Part shown: positions 8,250 through 17,858 of the stretch, piece by piece | Layout of the letters: every line of letters starts with the position of its first letter | Position numbering within the stretch: position 1 is the first letter of the stretch | From: Magnetococcales bacterium | GTDB lineage: Bacteria; Pseudomonadota; Magnetococcia; Magnetococcales; Magnetaquicoccaceae | Length of the DNA: 37,436 nucleotides | Direction of reading: 5' to 3' | Assembly: GCA_015232825.1 (NCBI GenBank) | Contig: JADFYY010000008.1 | Location: forward strand, 1-37,436 | Notes under the pieces: model-generated | Told to the model about the DNA's origin: nothing | Seen by the model: the letters and a program-made list of their open reading frames with translations, nothing else | Databases searched by the model: none | Program-made: the position numbers and the translations under genes

Positions 8250-9778
8250 TGATTGCGCAAACGGTGGATAAAAGGGAGCAGGTCACTGGCCACCATGCCC
8301 ACCATACCAAGGGATTGGGCGGCAGCATCCCCGGCGGCCCCATGAAGCCACACCCCCATGCGCACCGCACTCTCGGTTGTCCACCCCTGCGCCAGAAAAC
8401 CGGCAATGATCCCGGTCAACAGGTCACCACTTCCTCCAGCGGCCATTCCTGGATTGCCGGTCGGATTGATCCAGACGCGACCATTGGGAGCGGCAATGAC
8501 CGTCAAAGCCCCTTTGAGTACCACCCAAACCCCCCACGTTGTGGCACTATTGCGGGCTGAATTGAGGCGGTCTTTTTGGAGATCTTGAATGGTTATGCCA
8601 AGCAGACGGGCCATTTCACCAGGATGGGGCGTGAAGATCAGGGGAGAGTGGCGGTTTTTGGTCCGCTGAGTGAGGCTCTCTCTCTGATCAGCCAGAATGT
8701 TGAGAGCATCGGCATCCAGCACCATGGGGAGGTCGAAATGATTTAAAATATCGTCTACCAAGGCGCGGCTCCAGGGGGTGACACCCAGACCCGGCCCCAT
8801 GGCGATGACCTGGGGATGAAATCGGCTTGCTAGAATGGATTGCAAGGCGGGTTTGTCCATGGAGAGGGCCAGAGTCATCGCTTCTACGACTCCAGAGGTG
8901 ATAACGGGCTGGCAATAAACGGGAGTGGCCACCGTGATCAAGCCAGGGCCGGTACGCAAGGCTCCTTGGGCCGTCAGAATCGCGGCTCCTTCCATTCCTG
9001 GCGAGCCAGCCAAGATCAACAACCGTCCGCAATCCCCCTTGTGGGCGTCTAGGGCGCGGGTTGGAATAACGAGATCATCGATTTGGTTGAGGAAAACTGT
9101 ATGTTGAGGAATCTCGATTAGGGTATGCGGGATGCCGATATCAATCACCGTGATCTCTCCGCAGAGTGCGGCCCCAGGATGACTGCGATGGCCGATTTTC
9201 TCTGTGGCGAAAGTAACCGTCCAGTTGGCAGGTAGGGCATAGCCTAACACTTGTCCCGTATCTGCGCATACCCCAGAAGGAAGATCCACAGCCAGGACGG
9301 GTAGACCGCTTTGGGCAACCTTGCGGAGTGCGTCGGCAATCAAGCCAGTCACCGGGCGGGTCAGACCCGTACCAAAAATGGCATCCACCACCACCCCGCA
9401 CTGGGTGAGCAGAGGGTCTAGGGTGTGGCATTGGGTTTCAGGATCGGTAATTTCGTGTACCTTCCCGCCGAGATTGAAAAAAACCTGATAATGGATGCGG
9501 GCATCTCCACGCAGGGATTCACTCAAACCAAAGAGCAGCACCGTGACCTTTCCTCCTGCTTGCAGCAGGCGTCTAGCCATGACAAACCCATCCCCACCAT
9601 TGTTGCCGCAGCCAGCTAAAATGAGGATGGGTCGCTGTTTCCATTCTGGCAGACGTGCTTGCAGGAGTGCCGTAGCCCCGGCCCCAGCGTTTTCCATCAA
9701 CACGATGCCTGGCAGGCCCATCTCCTCAATGGTGCGGCGGTCTGCTTCGCGCATTTGCGCGCTGGTCAATAAGTGCAT
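8246..9778 (-). CDS. nnr: Bifunctional NAD(P)H-hydrate epimerase / ADP-dependent NAD(P)H-hydrate dehydratase
   Basis: The protein repairs damaged NADHX/NADPHX. The N-terminal YjeF_N epimerase domain spans about 1-215 (QMREADRRT, LMENAG, GNNGGDGFVMAR, GTGLTR). The C-terminal ribokinase-like dehydratase spans about 225-505 (GPGLG, LDADALN, FTPHPGEMARL, AAGGSGDLLTG). Length (510 aa) fits the fused family. A GTG at 9790 is possible, but the family normally begins as MxLLTxxQMREAD, so I chose the ATG at 9778; neither start has a strong ribosome-binding site. It heads the minus-strand run and overlaps the aldo/keto reductase start by 4 bases. Confidence 0.94.
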   Translation of the reverse strand: MHLLTSAQMREADRRTIEEMGLPGIVLMENAGAGATALLQARLPEWKQRPILILAGCGNNGGDGFVMARRLLQAGGKVTVLLFGLSESLRGDARIHYQVFFNLGGKVHEITDPETQCHTLDPLLTQCGVVVDAIFGTGLTRPVTGLIADALRKVAQSGLPVLAVDLPSGVCADTGQVLGYALPANWTVTFATEKIGHRSHPGAALCGEITVIDIGIPHTLIEIPQHTVFLNQIDDLVIPTRALDAHKGDCGRLLILAGSPGMEGAAILTAQGALRTGPGLITVATPVYCQPVITSGVVEAMTLALSMDKPALQSILASRFHPQVIAMGPGLGVTPWSRALVDDILNHFDLPMVLDADALNILADQRESLTQRTKNRHSPLIFTPHPGEMARLLGITIQDLQKDRLNSARNSATTWGVWVVLKGALTVIAAPNGRVWINPTGNPGMAAGGSGDLLTGIIAGFLAQGWTTESAVRMGVWLHGAAGDAAAQSLGMVGMVASDLLPFIHRLRNQ

Positions 9779-9913
9779 GGTTTTTATCACGTATCATCGG
9801 CTCGGCTGATAGGGTCAGCGGCAATTTGTCAAAGAACAGTCTATAGACTCTTGCATCCTTTTTCAATTGTTAAGAATCGAGGTCAAGTTGAGAGGTGCGG
9901 GATTGAAAAGTTC

Positions 9914-9942
9914 TTGACGGTTGATCTCTTTGTCTTCATCAT
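9914..9942 (+). promoter_or_regulatory. Putative sigma-70 promoter of the TRAP transporter operon
   Basis: TTGACG (9914-9919), a 17-bp spacer and CATCAT (9937-9942) lie 49-77 bp before dctP. The -35 box is near consensus and the -10 box weak, which suits activator-dependent control. No candidate regulator is encoded beside it. Confidence 0.4.
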
Positions 9943-9990
9943 TTTCTTTTACTGTTGTTTATTCTTTGACATTTAAAGAGGAACCAGAAC

Positions 9991-11001
9991 ATGAAAACAT
10001 GGAAAATTGGCATTGGGGCGTTGGTAATGATGATGGCTGTGTGTGGTACTTCTTCGGCGGAAGAGCCGATTTTGATCAAGTTCAGTCATGTGGTGGCTAT
10101 CGATACGCCCAAAGGCAAAGCCGCAGAGAAGTTTCGTGAACTGGCTGCCCAATATACCCGTAATAAAGTCAAGGTGGAGATTTATCCCAACAGTCAATTA
10201 TTCAAAGATAAGGAGGAGTTGGAGGCCGTACAGATGGGAACCGTGCAAATGCTGGCCCCTTCGCTTGCCAAATTCGGTCCCCTTGGAGTTAAGGAGTTCG
10301 AGGTTTTCGATCTTCCTTATCTGTTTGATAGTTATGAACAGTTGCATAAAGTCACGCAAGGCTCGGTTGGTCAAGAACTGCTGGATAAGTTGTCAGCCAA
10401 GGGGATTCTTGGCATCGCCTATTGGGATAATGGCTTCAAGCAGATGAGTGCTAACAAGCCTCTCAAGAGCCCGGCTGATTTTCAGGGGGTGAAGATGCGC
10501 ATTCAATCCTCCAAGGTATTGGAGTCCCAGATGCGTTCCCTGGGGGCCAATCCTCAGGTTATGGCCTTCTCCGAGGTGTATCAAGCTTTGCAGACCGGGG
10601 TGGTAGATGGCACAGAAAATCCGGTTTCCAATTTCTATACCCAGAAGATGCATGAGGTGCAAAAGCATCTGACGGTTTCCGATCATGGATATTTGGGTTA
10701 TGCCGTAATCGTCAACAAGGCGTTCTGGGAGTCGTTGCCCAAGGAGATTCGAGCCCAATTGGGACTCGCTATGGTCGAGGCGACGGTGTTTGCCAACCAG
10801 ATCGCCAAAAAGGAAAACGACAAGGCCTTGGAGGCGGTGCGTCAATCTGGCAAAACCGAGATAACGACACTCACACCTGCGGAACGTTCGGCTTGGAAGC
10901 GAGTCTTGATCAAGGTGCATCAGGAGATGGCCAGCCGGGTTGGTGCGGAGTTGATCCAGTCGATTTATAAAGTGACCGGCTTTGATCCGAATAAACTGTA
11001 A
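9991..11001 (+). CDS. dctP: TRAP transporter substrate-binding protein, DctP type
   Basis: This 336-aa periplasmic protein begins with a signal peptide (MKTWK, hydrophobic core, SSA cut near residue 23). It continues with the DctP fold: FSHVVAIDTPKGKAAEKF near the N-terminus, GVKMRIQSS with the substrate carboxylate-binding Arg170, AFSEVYQALQTGVVDGTENP, and YAVIVNKAFWESLP. DctP proteins capture organic acids and hand them to the DctQM permease. The sequence looks closest to the C4-dicarboxylate branch, but the ligand is not certain. GAGGAA precedes the ATG. The dctQ gene begins 13 nt after the stop. Confidence 0.94.
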   Translation: MKTWKIGIGALVMMMAVCGTSSAEEPILIKFSHVVAIDTPKGKAAEKFRELAAQYTRNKVKVEIYPNSQLFKDKEELEAVQMGTVQMLAPSLAKFGPLGVKEFEVFDLPYLFDSYEQLHKVTQGSVGQELLDKLSAKGILGIAYWDNGFKQMSANKPLKSPADFQGVKMRIQSSKVLESQMRSLGANPQVMAFSEVYQALQTGVVDGTENPVSNFYTQKMHEVQKHLTVSDHGYLGYAVIVNKAFWESLPKEIRAQLGLAMVEATVFANQIAKKENDKALEAVRQSGKTEITTLTPAERSAWKRVLIKVHQEMASRVGAELIQSIYKVTGFDPNKL

Positions 11002-11014
11002 GGGTTGTTTTGGA

Positions 11015-11578
11015 ATGCCAATGTTGCGGATGCTAGACCATCTCGAAGAAGGGGTGGTCACCTTGTTGATGGGATGTGCCACCGTGATTATCTTTGTGGC
11101 GGTGGTGCATCGTTATGCCATGGGCATTCCAGGATTCTATCCCTATTTATCGGGTTTTAGCACCAGTTGGGCGCAGGAGGTCTGCATTTATCTATTCATC
11201 TGGATGGCGAAATTCGGGGCGGCGTATGGTGTGCGTACCGGAATCCATATGGGGGTGGATGTGCTGGTCAGACGCTTGCCAGAAGAGATTCGTAAGCGGG
11301 TTACATTTTTTGGTTTGTTGTGCGGCGTGGCGTTCACAGCCATTATCGGCACGCTTGGAGCCCATTTTGTCTGGGCTATGAGTCAAACCGATCAAACCTC
11401 CGCAGATCTGGAACTGCCTATGTGGGTGGTTTATCTGTGCATTCCGTTGGGCTCCTACCTGATGTGTTTTCGTTTTGTGCAAGTGGCTTGGCACTTTTTT
11501 CACACAGGAGAGATGCCTCACTATAATCAACTCCAAGTGGCTGGCTTGGATGAGAAGATGGAGTTGAGCCGTTCATGA
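11015..11578 (+). CDS. dctQ: TRAP transporter small permease subunit
   Basis: This 187-aa membrane protein has four hydrophobic segments. It contains the DctQ-like SWAQEVCIYLFIWMAKFGAAYG segment and GIHMGVDVLV. It pairs with DctM to form the Na+-driven TRAP permease. A longer frame opens at 10982 but overlaps dctP; the ATG at 11015, following AAGGG, is the better start. The stop overlaps the dctM start (ATGA at 11575-11578). Confidence 0.92.
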   Translation: MPMLRMLDHLEEGVVTLLMGCATVIIFVAVVHRYAMGIPGFYPYLSGFSTSWAQEVCIYLFIWMAKFGAAYGVRTGIHMGVDVLVRRLPEEIRKRVTFFGLLCGVAFTAIIGTLGAHFVWAMSQTDQTSADLELPMWVVYLCIPLGSYLMCFRFVQVAWHFFHTGEMPHYNQLQVAGLDEKMELSRS

Positions 11579-12858
11579 CCGGAATTATTATTTTTATTTT
11601 GCTTGGAGTGTTACTTTTTACCGGCATGCCCATTTCCATTGCCTTGGGATTGACGGTGTTGATTTACATGTTTGCCCTGACCTCTGTCCCCATGGAGGCG
11701 GTGGCATTGAAACTGTTCACGGGTATTGAACGGTTTGAGATCATGGCCATACCCTTTTTTATTCTGGCGGGTAACTTTTTGACGCATGGTGGCGTGGCGC
11801 GACGGATGATTCGTTTTGCCACGGCCTTGGTGGGTCATTGGTATGGTGGATTGGGTTTGGCGGGAGTGGTCTCTTGTGCGTTATTTGCGGCCATATCGGG
11901 TTCTTCGCCAGCCACGGTGGTGGCGGTTGGTTCGATTTTGATGCCTGCGATGGTCCGTGCTGGATTTCCCAAAGAGTTTGGCACCGGGGTGATCACCACG
12001 GCGGGAGCTTTGGGGATTTTGATTCCACCCTCCATTGTCATGGTGATGTATGCGGTCTCCACCAGTACCTCTGTGGGCGCATTGTTCATGGCTGGGGTGA
12101 TTCCAGGGTTGGTATTGGCTTTGATGTTGGGGTTGGTCACTTGGGAGCGTGCCCGTCGGTTTGGGTATCCCCGTCAACCGGTTGCCAGTTGGGCGGAGCG
12201 CGGGGTTGCTTTTCGGGATAGCATTTGGGGGTTGTCGCTGATTTTTTTGGTGATGGGTGGGATCTATTCGGGCCTGTTCACCCCCACGGAGGCTGCGGCC
12301 ATGAGTGCGGTCTATGCCTTTATTGTGGCGGTTTTCATCTATCGGGATTTGAAGATCTCTGATGTTCCCAGGGTATTGTTGGAAGCGGCCAACATGAGTG
12401 CCATGTTGCTCTATATCGTGACCAACGCCATTTTATTTTCGTTTTTATTGACTTATGAAAACATCCCCCACGCCTTGAGCAACTGGATGTTGGCGCAGGG
12501 GTTTGGACCGGTCCTGTTTCTCTTGGCGGTGAATCTGATTTTATTGCTGGCTGGTGATTTCATGGAGCCATCCTCCATCATTTTGATCATGGCTCCATTG
12601 TTGTTTCCGGTAGCCGTGGGTTTGGGGATTCATCCGGTTCATTTTGGAATCATTTTGACAGTCAACATGGAGATTGGCATGGTAACCCCGCCCGTGGGTT
12701 TGAATCTTTATATTGCCAGCGGCATCAATCGCATGGGTTTAACTGAGGTCACGGTGGCCACTTTACCCTGGATGATGGCCATGTTGGTTTTTTTACTGCT
12801 GGTCACTTATTGGCCCGCGCTTTCTTTGTGGTTGCCAAAGGCTTTGGGGATGTTGTGA
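11575..12858 (+). CDS. dctM: TRAP transporter large permease subunit
   Basis: This 427-aa protein has about twelve transmembrane segments. DctM hallmarks are the N-terminal LLFTGMPISIALGL, PFFILAGNFLTHGGVARRMI, SGSSPATVVAVGSILMPAM, GALGILIPPSIVMVMY, FTPTEAAAMSAVYA, DFMEPSSIILIMAPLLFPV and VTPPVGLNLYIASGI. It is the elevator-type transport subunit that, with DctQ, moves the DctP-bound acid inward with Na+. The gene is coupled to dctQ by a 4-base overlap and ends the TRAP operon; no clear hairpin follows, and the next gene has its own promoter. Confidence 0.95.
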   Translation: MTGIIIFILLGVLLFTGMPISIALGLTVLIYMFALTSVPMEAVALKLFTGIERFEIMAIPFFILAGNFLTHGGVARRMIRFATALVGHWYGGLGLAGVVSCALFAAISGSSPATVVAVGSILMPAMVRAGFPKEFGTGVITTAGALGILIPPSIVMVMYAVSTSTSVGALFMAGVIPGLVLALMLGLVTWERARRFGYPRQPVASWAERGVAFRDSIWGLSLIFLVMGGIYSGLFTPTEAAAMSAVYAFIVAVFIYRDLKISDVPRVLLEAANMSAMLLYIVTNAILFSFLLTYENIPHALSNWMLAQGFGPVLFLLAVNLILLLAGDFMEPSSIILIMAPLLFPVAVGLGIHPVHFGIILTVNMEIGMVTPPVGLNLYIASGINRMGLTEVTVATLPWMMAMLVFLLLVTYWPALSLWLPKALGML

Positions 12859-12882
12859 GTAGATTATACCCATCGAATGCCG

Positions 12883-12911
12883 TTGACATTGCGATAAAGT
12901 CTTGTTAACAT
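12883..12911 (+). promoter_or_regulatory. Putative sigma-70 promoter of the Cache-type chemoreceptor gene
   Basis: A perfect TTGACA (12883-12888), a 17-bp spacer and TAACAT (12906-12911) lie 53-81 bp before the chemoreceptor start, in the 105-bp gap after dctM. Confidence 0.5.
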
Positions 12912-12963
12912 TAAATAATGCTGGGTATCGTTCTCATATATTCTAAAGTGGAGCAAATCATCA

Positions 12964-14880
12964 ATGAAACTTAAATACAAAATGGGTGCTGGATTTTTGT
13001 CTCCCCTAGTGGTCGGTTTCTGCGGATTGGCCTTATTCCTGATTCTATTGATTTCACGACAATTCACAAACAACTATGAGACGGATATTGATCATCGCCT
13101 TCAAGGCGTTAATAATTTGTTTCAGGAATTAGGCACAGCAATGCTGGCGGATGCATTCGTGCTGTCGAACACACCTGGGGTGGGCGAAGCATTGAAGTCG
13201 GGGGATCGGAAAAAGCTCCAGGAGATCATGGTGCCAGCTTTTAAGGGATTGCACGCCATTCATGAGGCCGTTCACACTCTTGAAGTGTCGGACGCCAAAG
13301 GAATTATGTTAATGCGGGGACACAACCCGGAAAAATATGGGGATGATAAGTCCAAAACAACTCTTTTTGGCAAAGCTCTCCAGAGTGGCAAGCCACAGAT
13401 TGGTATGCAGGTATCCACCACCACCGGTTTGTTAAGTCTGGATTCTATTCATCCAGTTTTTATCGATAAACTCCTCGTGGGACTGGTAAAAGTGGGGTCT
13501 TATCCAAAGGAAGAGGCGTTGATGGCTATGAAAGCCGTCACGGGGGTGGAGATCGTCGTCTGGCATGAAAAGCTGAAAAAAACCATTGGGGCAACCATTA
13601 AGGGAGTTGAGGAGCATATTCCCGGTCTGAGTCAAACCATGCAAGAGTTGACTGTGGGTGGAAAGTCGTGGTTCGTCAAAAAACGTCCTTTGACCTACAA
13701 AAATGAAACTGTGGAAGATACCAGTATCCTTATTCTGGTCGATGGGTCCAACATGGCGCAGATGGTTGCTTTTGTGACCAACAGTATTGTCTCCGTCAGT
13801 CTGGTGTTGTTGGTGGTTATGGTGGTGGTCACTCTACTGATGACACGCGATATTGTGGGAGCAATCACCAGTGCCAGCACCTGCATGAGGCGTTTGTCAC
13901 AAGGGAATTTGGCGATAACCTGCGAGATTGATCGAAAAGACGAACTCGGTCAACTGACAGCGGCCATCCGGGAGACGGTGATCAAGTTACGCGAGGTGGT
14001 CTCCAAAGTGCAGGATGCGACAGGGCGTGTTATGTCGGGAAGTGGAGAACTTTCTGAAACAGCTCAGGGTATTTCTCAAGGAGCCTCCGCCCAGGCGGCC
14101 AGTATTGAGGAGACCTCCTCTGCCATGGAACAAATGGTTGCCAATATTCAGCAAAATACCGACAACGCCAACACCACTCAAAATATTTCACAAAAAGCGG
14201 CCAAGGATGCGGCAGCCGGGGGAATGGCGGTTGGTGAGGCTGTGCATGCCATGAAGGAAATTGCTTCAAAAATCGGCATTATCGAAGAGATCGCTCGTCA
14301 GACCAACCTGTTGGCATTGAATGCGGCAATTGAGGCCGCCAGGGCCGGTGAACATGGCAAGGGGTTTGCCGTCGTTGCCGCCGAAGTGCGCAAATTGGCA
14401 GAAAGAAGCCAAGCTTCAGCAGGAGAAATCAGTCATCTGTCCGCCTCCAGCGTGGATGTGGCAGAGCGGGCTGGCGGGATCATCAACAAATTGGTGCCAG
14501 ACATTCAGAAAACAGCAGAGCTTATTCAGGAAATTGCGGCTGGCAGCCAGGAACAAAATCAGGGAGCCTTACAGATCAATCAGGCGATTCAACAACTGGA
14601 TCAAGTGATTCAAAAAAATGCGGGGGCTTCCGAGGAGTTAGCCTCAACCGCTGAAGAGCTGATCGCCCAGGCTGACCTGCTTAATCAATCCATTTCGTTT
14701 TTTGATGTTGGCCAGAAGCCAAAAAGCCCCCCCCGTGGCCAATTGACTCATACTCCCAGCACCCCCGTGCGTAAACAGACTCCCAAAGCCTTACCCGCTC
14801 CAGCTCGCACTTCTTCTGGCGGGGTTGCCCTGAAAATGGGGTCTGGTCGTCCTAACGATGATGAATTTGAATCCTTCTGA
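12964..14880 (+). CDS. Methyl-accepting chemotaxis protein with periplasmic Cache-type sensor
   Basis: This 638-aa chemoreceptor has TM1 at about 11-32, a large periplasmic sensor at 33-269, TM2 at about 270-293, HAMP at about 294-346 and the MA signalling domain to about 590. The sensor includes [10 protein letters not shown] at 119-128, a feature of Cache-type chemoreceptor sensors (dCache_3-like as I recall). The signalling tip [22 protein letters not shown] starts near residue 440. The tail is Pro/Ser/Lys-rich and ends in DDEFESF, without a classic NWETF-type pentapeptide. It directly follows the TRAP operon, so it might sense the same organic acids; that is only suggestive. GGAGC precedes the ATG. 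Confidence 0.94.
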   Translation: MKLKYKMGAGFLSPLVVGFCGLALFLILLISRQFTNNYETDIDHRLQGVNNLFQELGTAMLADAFVLSNTPGVGEALKSGDRKKLQEIMVPAFKGLHAIHEAVHTLEVSDAKGIMLMRGHNPEKYGDDKSKTTLFGKALQSGKPQIGMQVSTTTGLLSLDSIHPVFIDKLLVGLVKVGSYPKEEALMAMKAVTGVEIVVWHEKLKKTIGATIKGVEEHIPGLSQTMQELTVGGKSWFVKKRPLTYKNETVEDTSILILVDGSNMAQMVAFVTNSIVSVSLVLLVVMVVVTLLMTRDIVGAITSASTCMRRLSQGNLAITCEIDRKDELGQLTAAIRETVIKLREVVSKVQDATGRVMSGSGELSETAQGISQGASAQAASIEETSSAMEQMVANIQQNTDNANTTQNISQKAAKDAAAGGMAVGEAVHAMKEIASKIGIIEEIARQTNLLALNAAIEAARAGEHGKGFAVVAAEVRKLAERSQASAGEISHLSASSVDVAERAGGIINKLVPDIQKTAELIQEIAAGSQEQNQGALQINQAIQQLDQVIQKNAGASEELASTAEELIAQADLLNQSISFFDVGQKPKSPPRGQLTHTPSTPVRKQTPKALPAPARTSSGGVALKMGSGRPNDDEFESF

Positions 14881-14903
14881 TCGCCTCTCTCATACAAAGA
14901 AAT

Positions 14904-14928
14904 CGGGCCAATTATGATGATTGGCCCG
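14904..14928 (+). terminator. Rho-independent terminator after the Cache-type chemoreceptor gene
   Basis: CGGGCCAAT and ATTGGCCCG form a perfect 9-bp stem around the loop TATGATG, followed by TTT. The T-tract is short but the stem is strong. It lies 24 bp after the stop codon and isolates the chemoreceptor from the potassium operon. Confidence 0.75.
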
Positions 14929-14944
14929 TTTCCCTTGAAATCCA

Positions 14945-14973
14945 TTGCAATCAGTAACTTTCTTTGATAGTAT
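14945..14973 (+). promoter_or_regulatory. Possible promoter of the potassium operon
   Basis: TTGCAA (14945-14950), 17 bp, then TAGTAT (14968-14973), about 87 bp upstream of trkA. Both boxes match consensus at four positions, so this is only a candidate. Nothing else stands out in the 131 bp between the terminator and trkA. Confidence 0.3.
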
Positions 14974-15059
14974 CCGATAATTTGGATCGATCTTGTGCGT
15001 TATCAAACTGCGAAGACTCTTTTTGCTTGGTGGTTTTATTATTTCATAGGTAAGACGAT

Positions 15060-16409
15060 ATGAATATCATTATTATCGGTGCTGGTGTGGTTGGAATCTC
15101 CCTGGCCAAACACCTTTCTAGGGAAGAACACAACGTCATCGTCACGGACAACAATGCCGCTGTTATTCGCCATCTGCAAGAGACCATGGACTTGCAGGCC
15201 TTGCATGGGGACACCTCAGATAGCGATTTTTTGCAATCTGCGGGTATGGATAAGGCCGATATTGTTCTGGCGGTCACCAATTCGGATGAGAGCAACATCA
15301 TCATCACCCTGATGGCCCGTTCCATGAATCCCACCGCCCGGATTGTCGCACGGGTGCGCAAAAAACAGTTCTTGAACAATCCGCAACTTCTCAAGGTCAA
15401 CACCTTAGGGGAGACTTCGTTCTTCAGCCCGGAACATGCCGCTGTTGACATGGTGATGGATTTGCTGCAAATCGATCAGGCTTTTGAAGTCGTTCCCTTT
15501 GAAAATGGCTCCATTAGCATTGTCGGGTTTCGTCTTGGTGAGGAGAGCGTCCTGATCGGACGTCCACTTAGCCAGATCCAGGAGTTGTCCAATGTGGGTG
15601 CCCTGATTGTGGCTGTGGACAAGGGGGGAGAGGTGGTCATTCCCAATGGTCAAACCATTTTGAGTGTCACAGATCGGGTGTTTATCACCACCGGCATGAA
15701 AACCGAGTTGCCGAAAATTCTCCATCTTTTGGGCAGACGCCCGGTCCAACATCGCAAAATCGTGATTGCTGGAGGCGGTTGGAAGGGGGAGCAAATCGCC
15801 GCCAAACTAGAAAAAATGGATGTTCCGGTCCATCTTTTAGAACAATCGCTGGACCGTTGTCAGGAGCTGGCAGCCACCTTAGATAATACCATTGTGCTGC
15901 ACTGTAATGCCACCGATCCAGAGATTCTACAGAAAAATTCTCAGGGAGCGTCCACATTTATTGCCATGACTGGCCATCAGGAGGTCAATCTGGTGTTGTG
16001 CCTCCTGGCACGCAAATTCGGGGCTCGCCGCGCCATCGCTTTGATGGATAACGAAGCCTATATCACCATGTCCCCCTCTCTGGGAATCGACGCAGTGGTC
16101 AGTTCAAAACAGGCCGCTGTGGGCAAGATCCTCCGTTTCTTGAGTAAGGGTAAAATCCTGGATGCGGCCACCATGCTTAACGGGAAATTGGATGCCCTGT
16201 ATATGGAAATTCAAGAACATTCTCGCATGGTTGGGGCTCCCCTTAAATCATTAAAAATTCCTAAAACTTTAATTGTTGCTGCAGCCATTAAAAAGGGTCA
16301 GATGTTGGTTCCGAATGGGAACATGGTGCTGAATCCAGGGGATCATGTCTTGCTGATCGCCGATCCTGCTCACTTCAAACATGTCGATGAATTTTTGAGC
16401 GGAAAATGA
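15060..16409 (+). CDS. trkA: Trk system potassium uptake regulatory subunit TrkA
   Basis: This 449-aa cytosolic protein has two tandem RCK units, as in typical TrkA. The first starts with the Rossmann motif GAGVVGISLAKHL (8-20) and ends with its own RCK_C part. The second begins near residue 234 (IAGGGWKGEQIAAKLE) and ends with a second RCK_C (SLKIPKTLIVAAAIKKGQMLVPNG). TrkA binds NAD(H) and ATP/ADP and gates TrkH. AGGTAAG precedes the ATG. The stop overlaps the trkH start by 4 bases. Confidence 0.96.
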   Translation: MNIIIIGAGVVGISLAKHLSREEHNVIVTDNNAAVIRHLQETMDLQALHGDTSDSDFLQSAGMDKADIVLAVTNSDESNIIITLMARSMNPTARIVARVRKKQFLNNPQLLKVNTLGETSFFSPEHAAVDMVMDLLQIDQAFEVVPFENGSISIVGFRLGEESVLIGRPLSQIQELSNVGALIVAVDKGGEVVIPNGQTILSVTDRVFITTGMKTELPKILHLLGRRPVQHRKIVIAGGGWKGEQIAAKLEKMDVPVHLLEQSLDRCQELAATLDNTIVLHCNATDPEILQKNSQGASTFIAMTGHQEVNLVLCLLARKFGARRAIALMDNEAYITMSPSLGIDAVVSSKQAAVGKILRFLSKGKILDAATMLNGKLDALYMEIQEHSRMVGAPLKSLKIPKTLIVAAAIKKGQMLVPNGNMVLNPGDHVLLIADPAHFKHVDEFLSGK

Positions 16410-17842
16410 ACATAATTTTTGATATTCGTATTTTGTGCATGTTGATCGCCCTTGTGACGGTTTTTCAGGTTTTTCCGTTACTGTTGGCGGTGGGGATGGG
16501 TGAGAGTCTGATCCCTTTGGCGAAATCAATGCTTGTTTCATCGGTGGTGTGTGGCGTGGGACTCTTTTTGACCCGCAAGGCGCGTCCAGTCATGGAGCCC
16601 AGAGATGGTTTCCTGGTCACCAGTTTGGGTTGGTTTTTGGCTTCTTTTTTTGGCGGTCTGCCTTATGTGTTTCACGGTGGACTGGATTTTCCTTCTGCCT
16701 TTTTTGAGACCGCATCTGGATTCACCACCACTGGCTCTTCAGCCATGACCGACATTGAGATATGGCCGCAGAGCATTCTATTGTGGCGCAGTACCACCCA
16801 GTGGTTGGGAGGGATGGGTATGGTGTTGATGGCCATTGCCATTCTCCCTTTTTTGGGGGTGGGGGGGACGCAATTGATGAAGGCCGAAGTGCCTGGTCCC
16901 ACTAAAGATCGCATGACACCACGACTGATTTCCACGGCCCGCGCCTTGTGGGGCATCTATTGTTTGATCACCGTGGTCTCCATCATCGGTTATGTCTTGT
17001 GTGGCATGACTTGGCTCGATGGGGTCAATCATACCTTTGCGGCCTTGGCTACTGGCGGATTTTCTACTAAAAATTTAAGCCTTGGGTATTTCTCACCAGC
17101 CGCCCAGTGGTGGTCGATTGTGATCATGGGGGCTGGAGGTATGAACTTCCTGATCCATTATCGGGTCATCATTTTGCAGGATTGGAAGGCACTGACCTAC
17201 GAGGAGTTCAAGGGTTATCTCCTTATTATTGCCATTTTTACCATGTTTATTGTAGCGGTACTGCTGCGGACGAGCGATTGGGGTTTGGAGGAGGTGGTGC
17301 GCCATGCCCTGTTCCAGGTGGTGAGCATCATGACCACCACCGGTTTTGCCAGTACGGACTGGGAGTTGTGGCCTGCTGTTTTGCAGCTTTTGTTGGGTTT
17401 GACCATGGTAATCGGGGGGATGTCAGGTTCCACGGGGGGCGGTATTAAGGTGGTGAGAACGATGGTTTTGTTGAAAACCATTCCCAGTGTTACCAGTCGG
17501 CTTTTGCAGCCTCAACAGGTGGTGATCCAGAAAATAGATGGTCAGCCCATTTCCAGGGAAATTTTAGAGAATGCGGTGGCTGTGTTTATCCTGTCGTTGG
17601 GTTATGTCTTGTGCGGAGGCCTTCTTTTGAATGCTTTAGGCATGGATCTGCTCTCGTCCATCGGGGCCTCTCTTACCGCCTGGGCCAATGTGGGGCCTGG
17701 ATTCAATACCGTGGGAGCCATGGATAATTTCGCTCATGTCCCTGATTTTGGCAAAATCATTTTAGGCTCTATGATGATTGTTGGTCGGCTGGAGATTTTT
17801 ACCATTCTTTTGCTGTTCTCGCGGCAATTCTGGCGTGATTAA
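16406..17842 (+). CDS. trkH: Trk-type potassium transporter membrane subunit TrkH
   Basis: This 478-aa membrane protein has four M1-P-M2 repeats with recognisable pore loops: ETASGFTTTGSSAM, FAALATGGFSTKNLS, IMTTTGFASTDWE and WANVGPGFNTVGAM. These loops line the K+ path, and the protein works with TrkA as a K+ importer. The start codon is inside the trkA stop (ATGA). The potassium-channel gene begins 16 nt after its stop, so all three potassium genes are probably one transcript. Confidence 0.96.
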   Translation: MNIIFDIRILCMLIALVTVFQVFPLLLAVGMGESLIPLAKSMLVSSVVCGVGLFLTRKARPVMEPRDGFLVTSLGWFLASFFGGLPYVFHGGLDFPSAFFETASGFTTTGSSAMTDIEIWPQSILLWRSTTQWLGGMGMVLMAIAILPFLGVGGTQLMKAEVPGPTKDRMTPRLISTARALWGIYCLITVVSIIGYVLCGMTWLDGVNHTFAALATGGFSTKNLSLGYFSPAAQWWSIVIMGAGGMNFLIHYRVIILQDWKALTYEEFKGYLLIIAIFTMFIVAVLLRTSDWGLEEVVRHALFQVVSIMTTTGFASTDWELWPAVLQLLLGLTMVIGGMSGSTGGGIKVVRTMVLLKTIPSVTSRLLQPQQVVIQKIDGQPISREILENAVAVFILSLGYVLCGGLLLNALGMDLLSSIGASLTAWANVGPGFNTVGAMDNFAHVPDFGKIILGSMMIVGRLEIFTILLLFSRQFWRD

Positions 17843-17858
17843 CCACGATAGAGACTCC

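Noticed and set aside
9800-9830. Promoter for nnr on the minus strand (TTGACA then TATCAG)
   Set aside because: The -35 box is perfect, but the spacer is only 15 bp and the -10 box is weak, so I could not support it as a feature.
12866-12928. Inverted repeat ATACCCA/TGGGTAT around the chemoreceptor promoter
   Set aside because: A 7-bp match in a 105-bp gap is likely by chance and no regulator is nearby.
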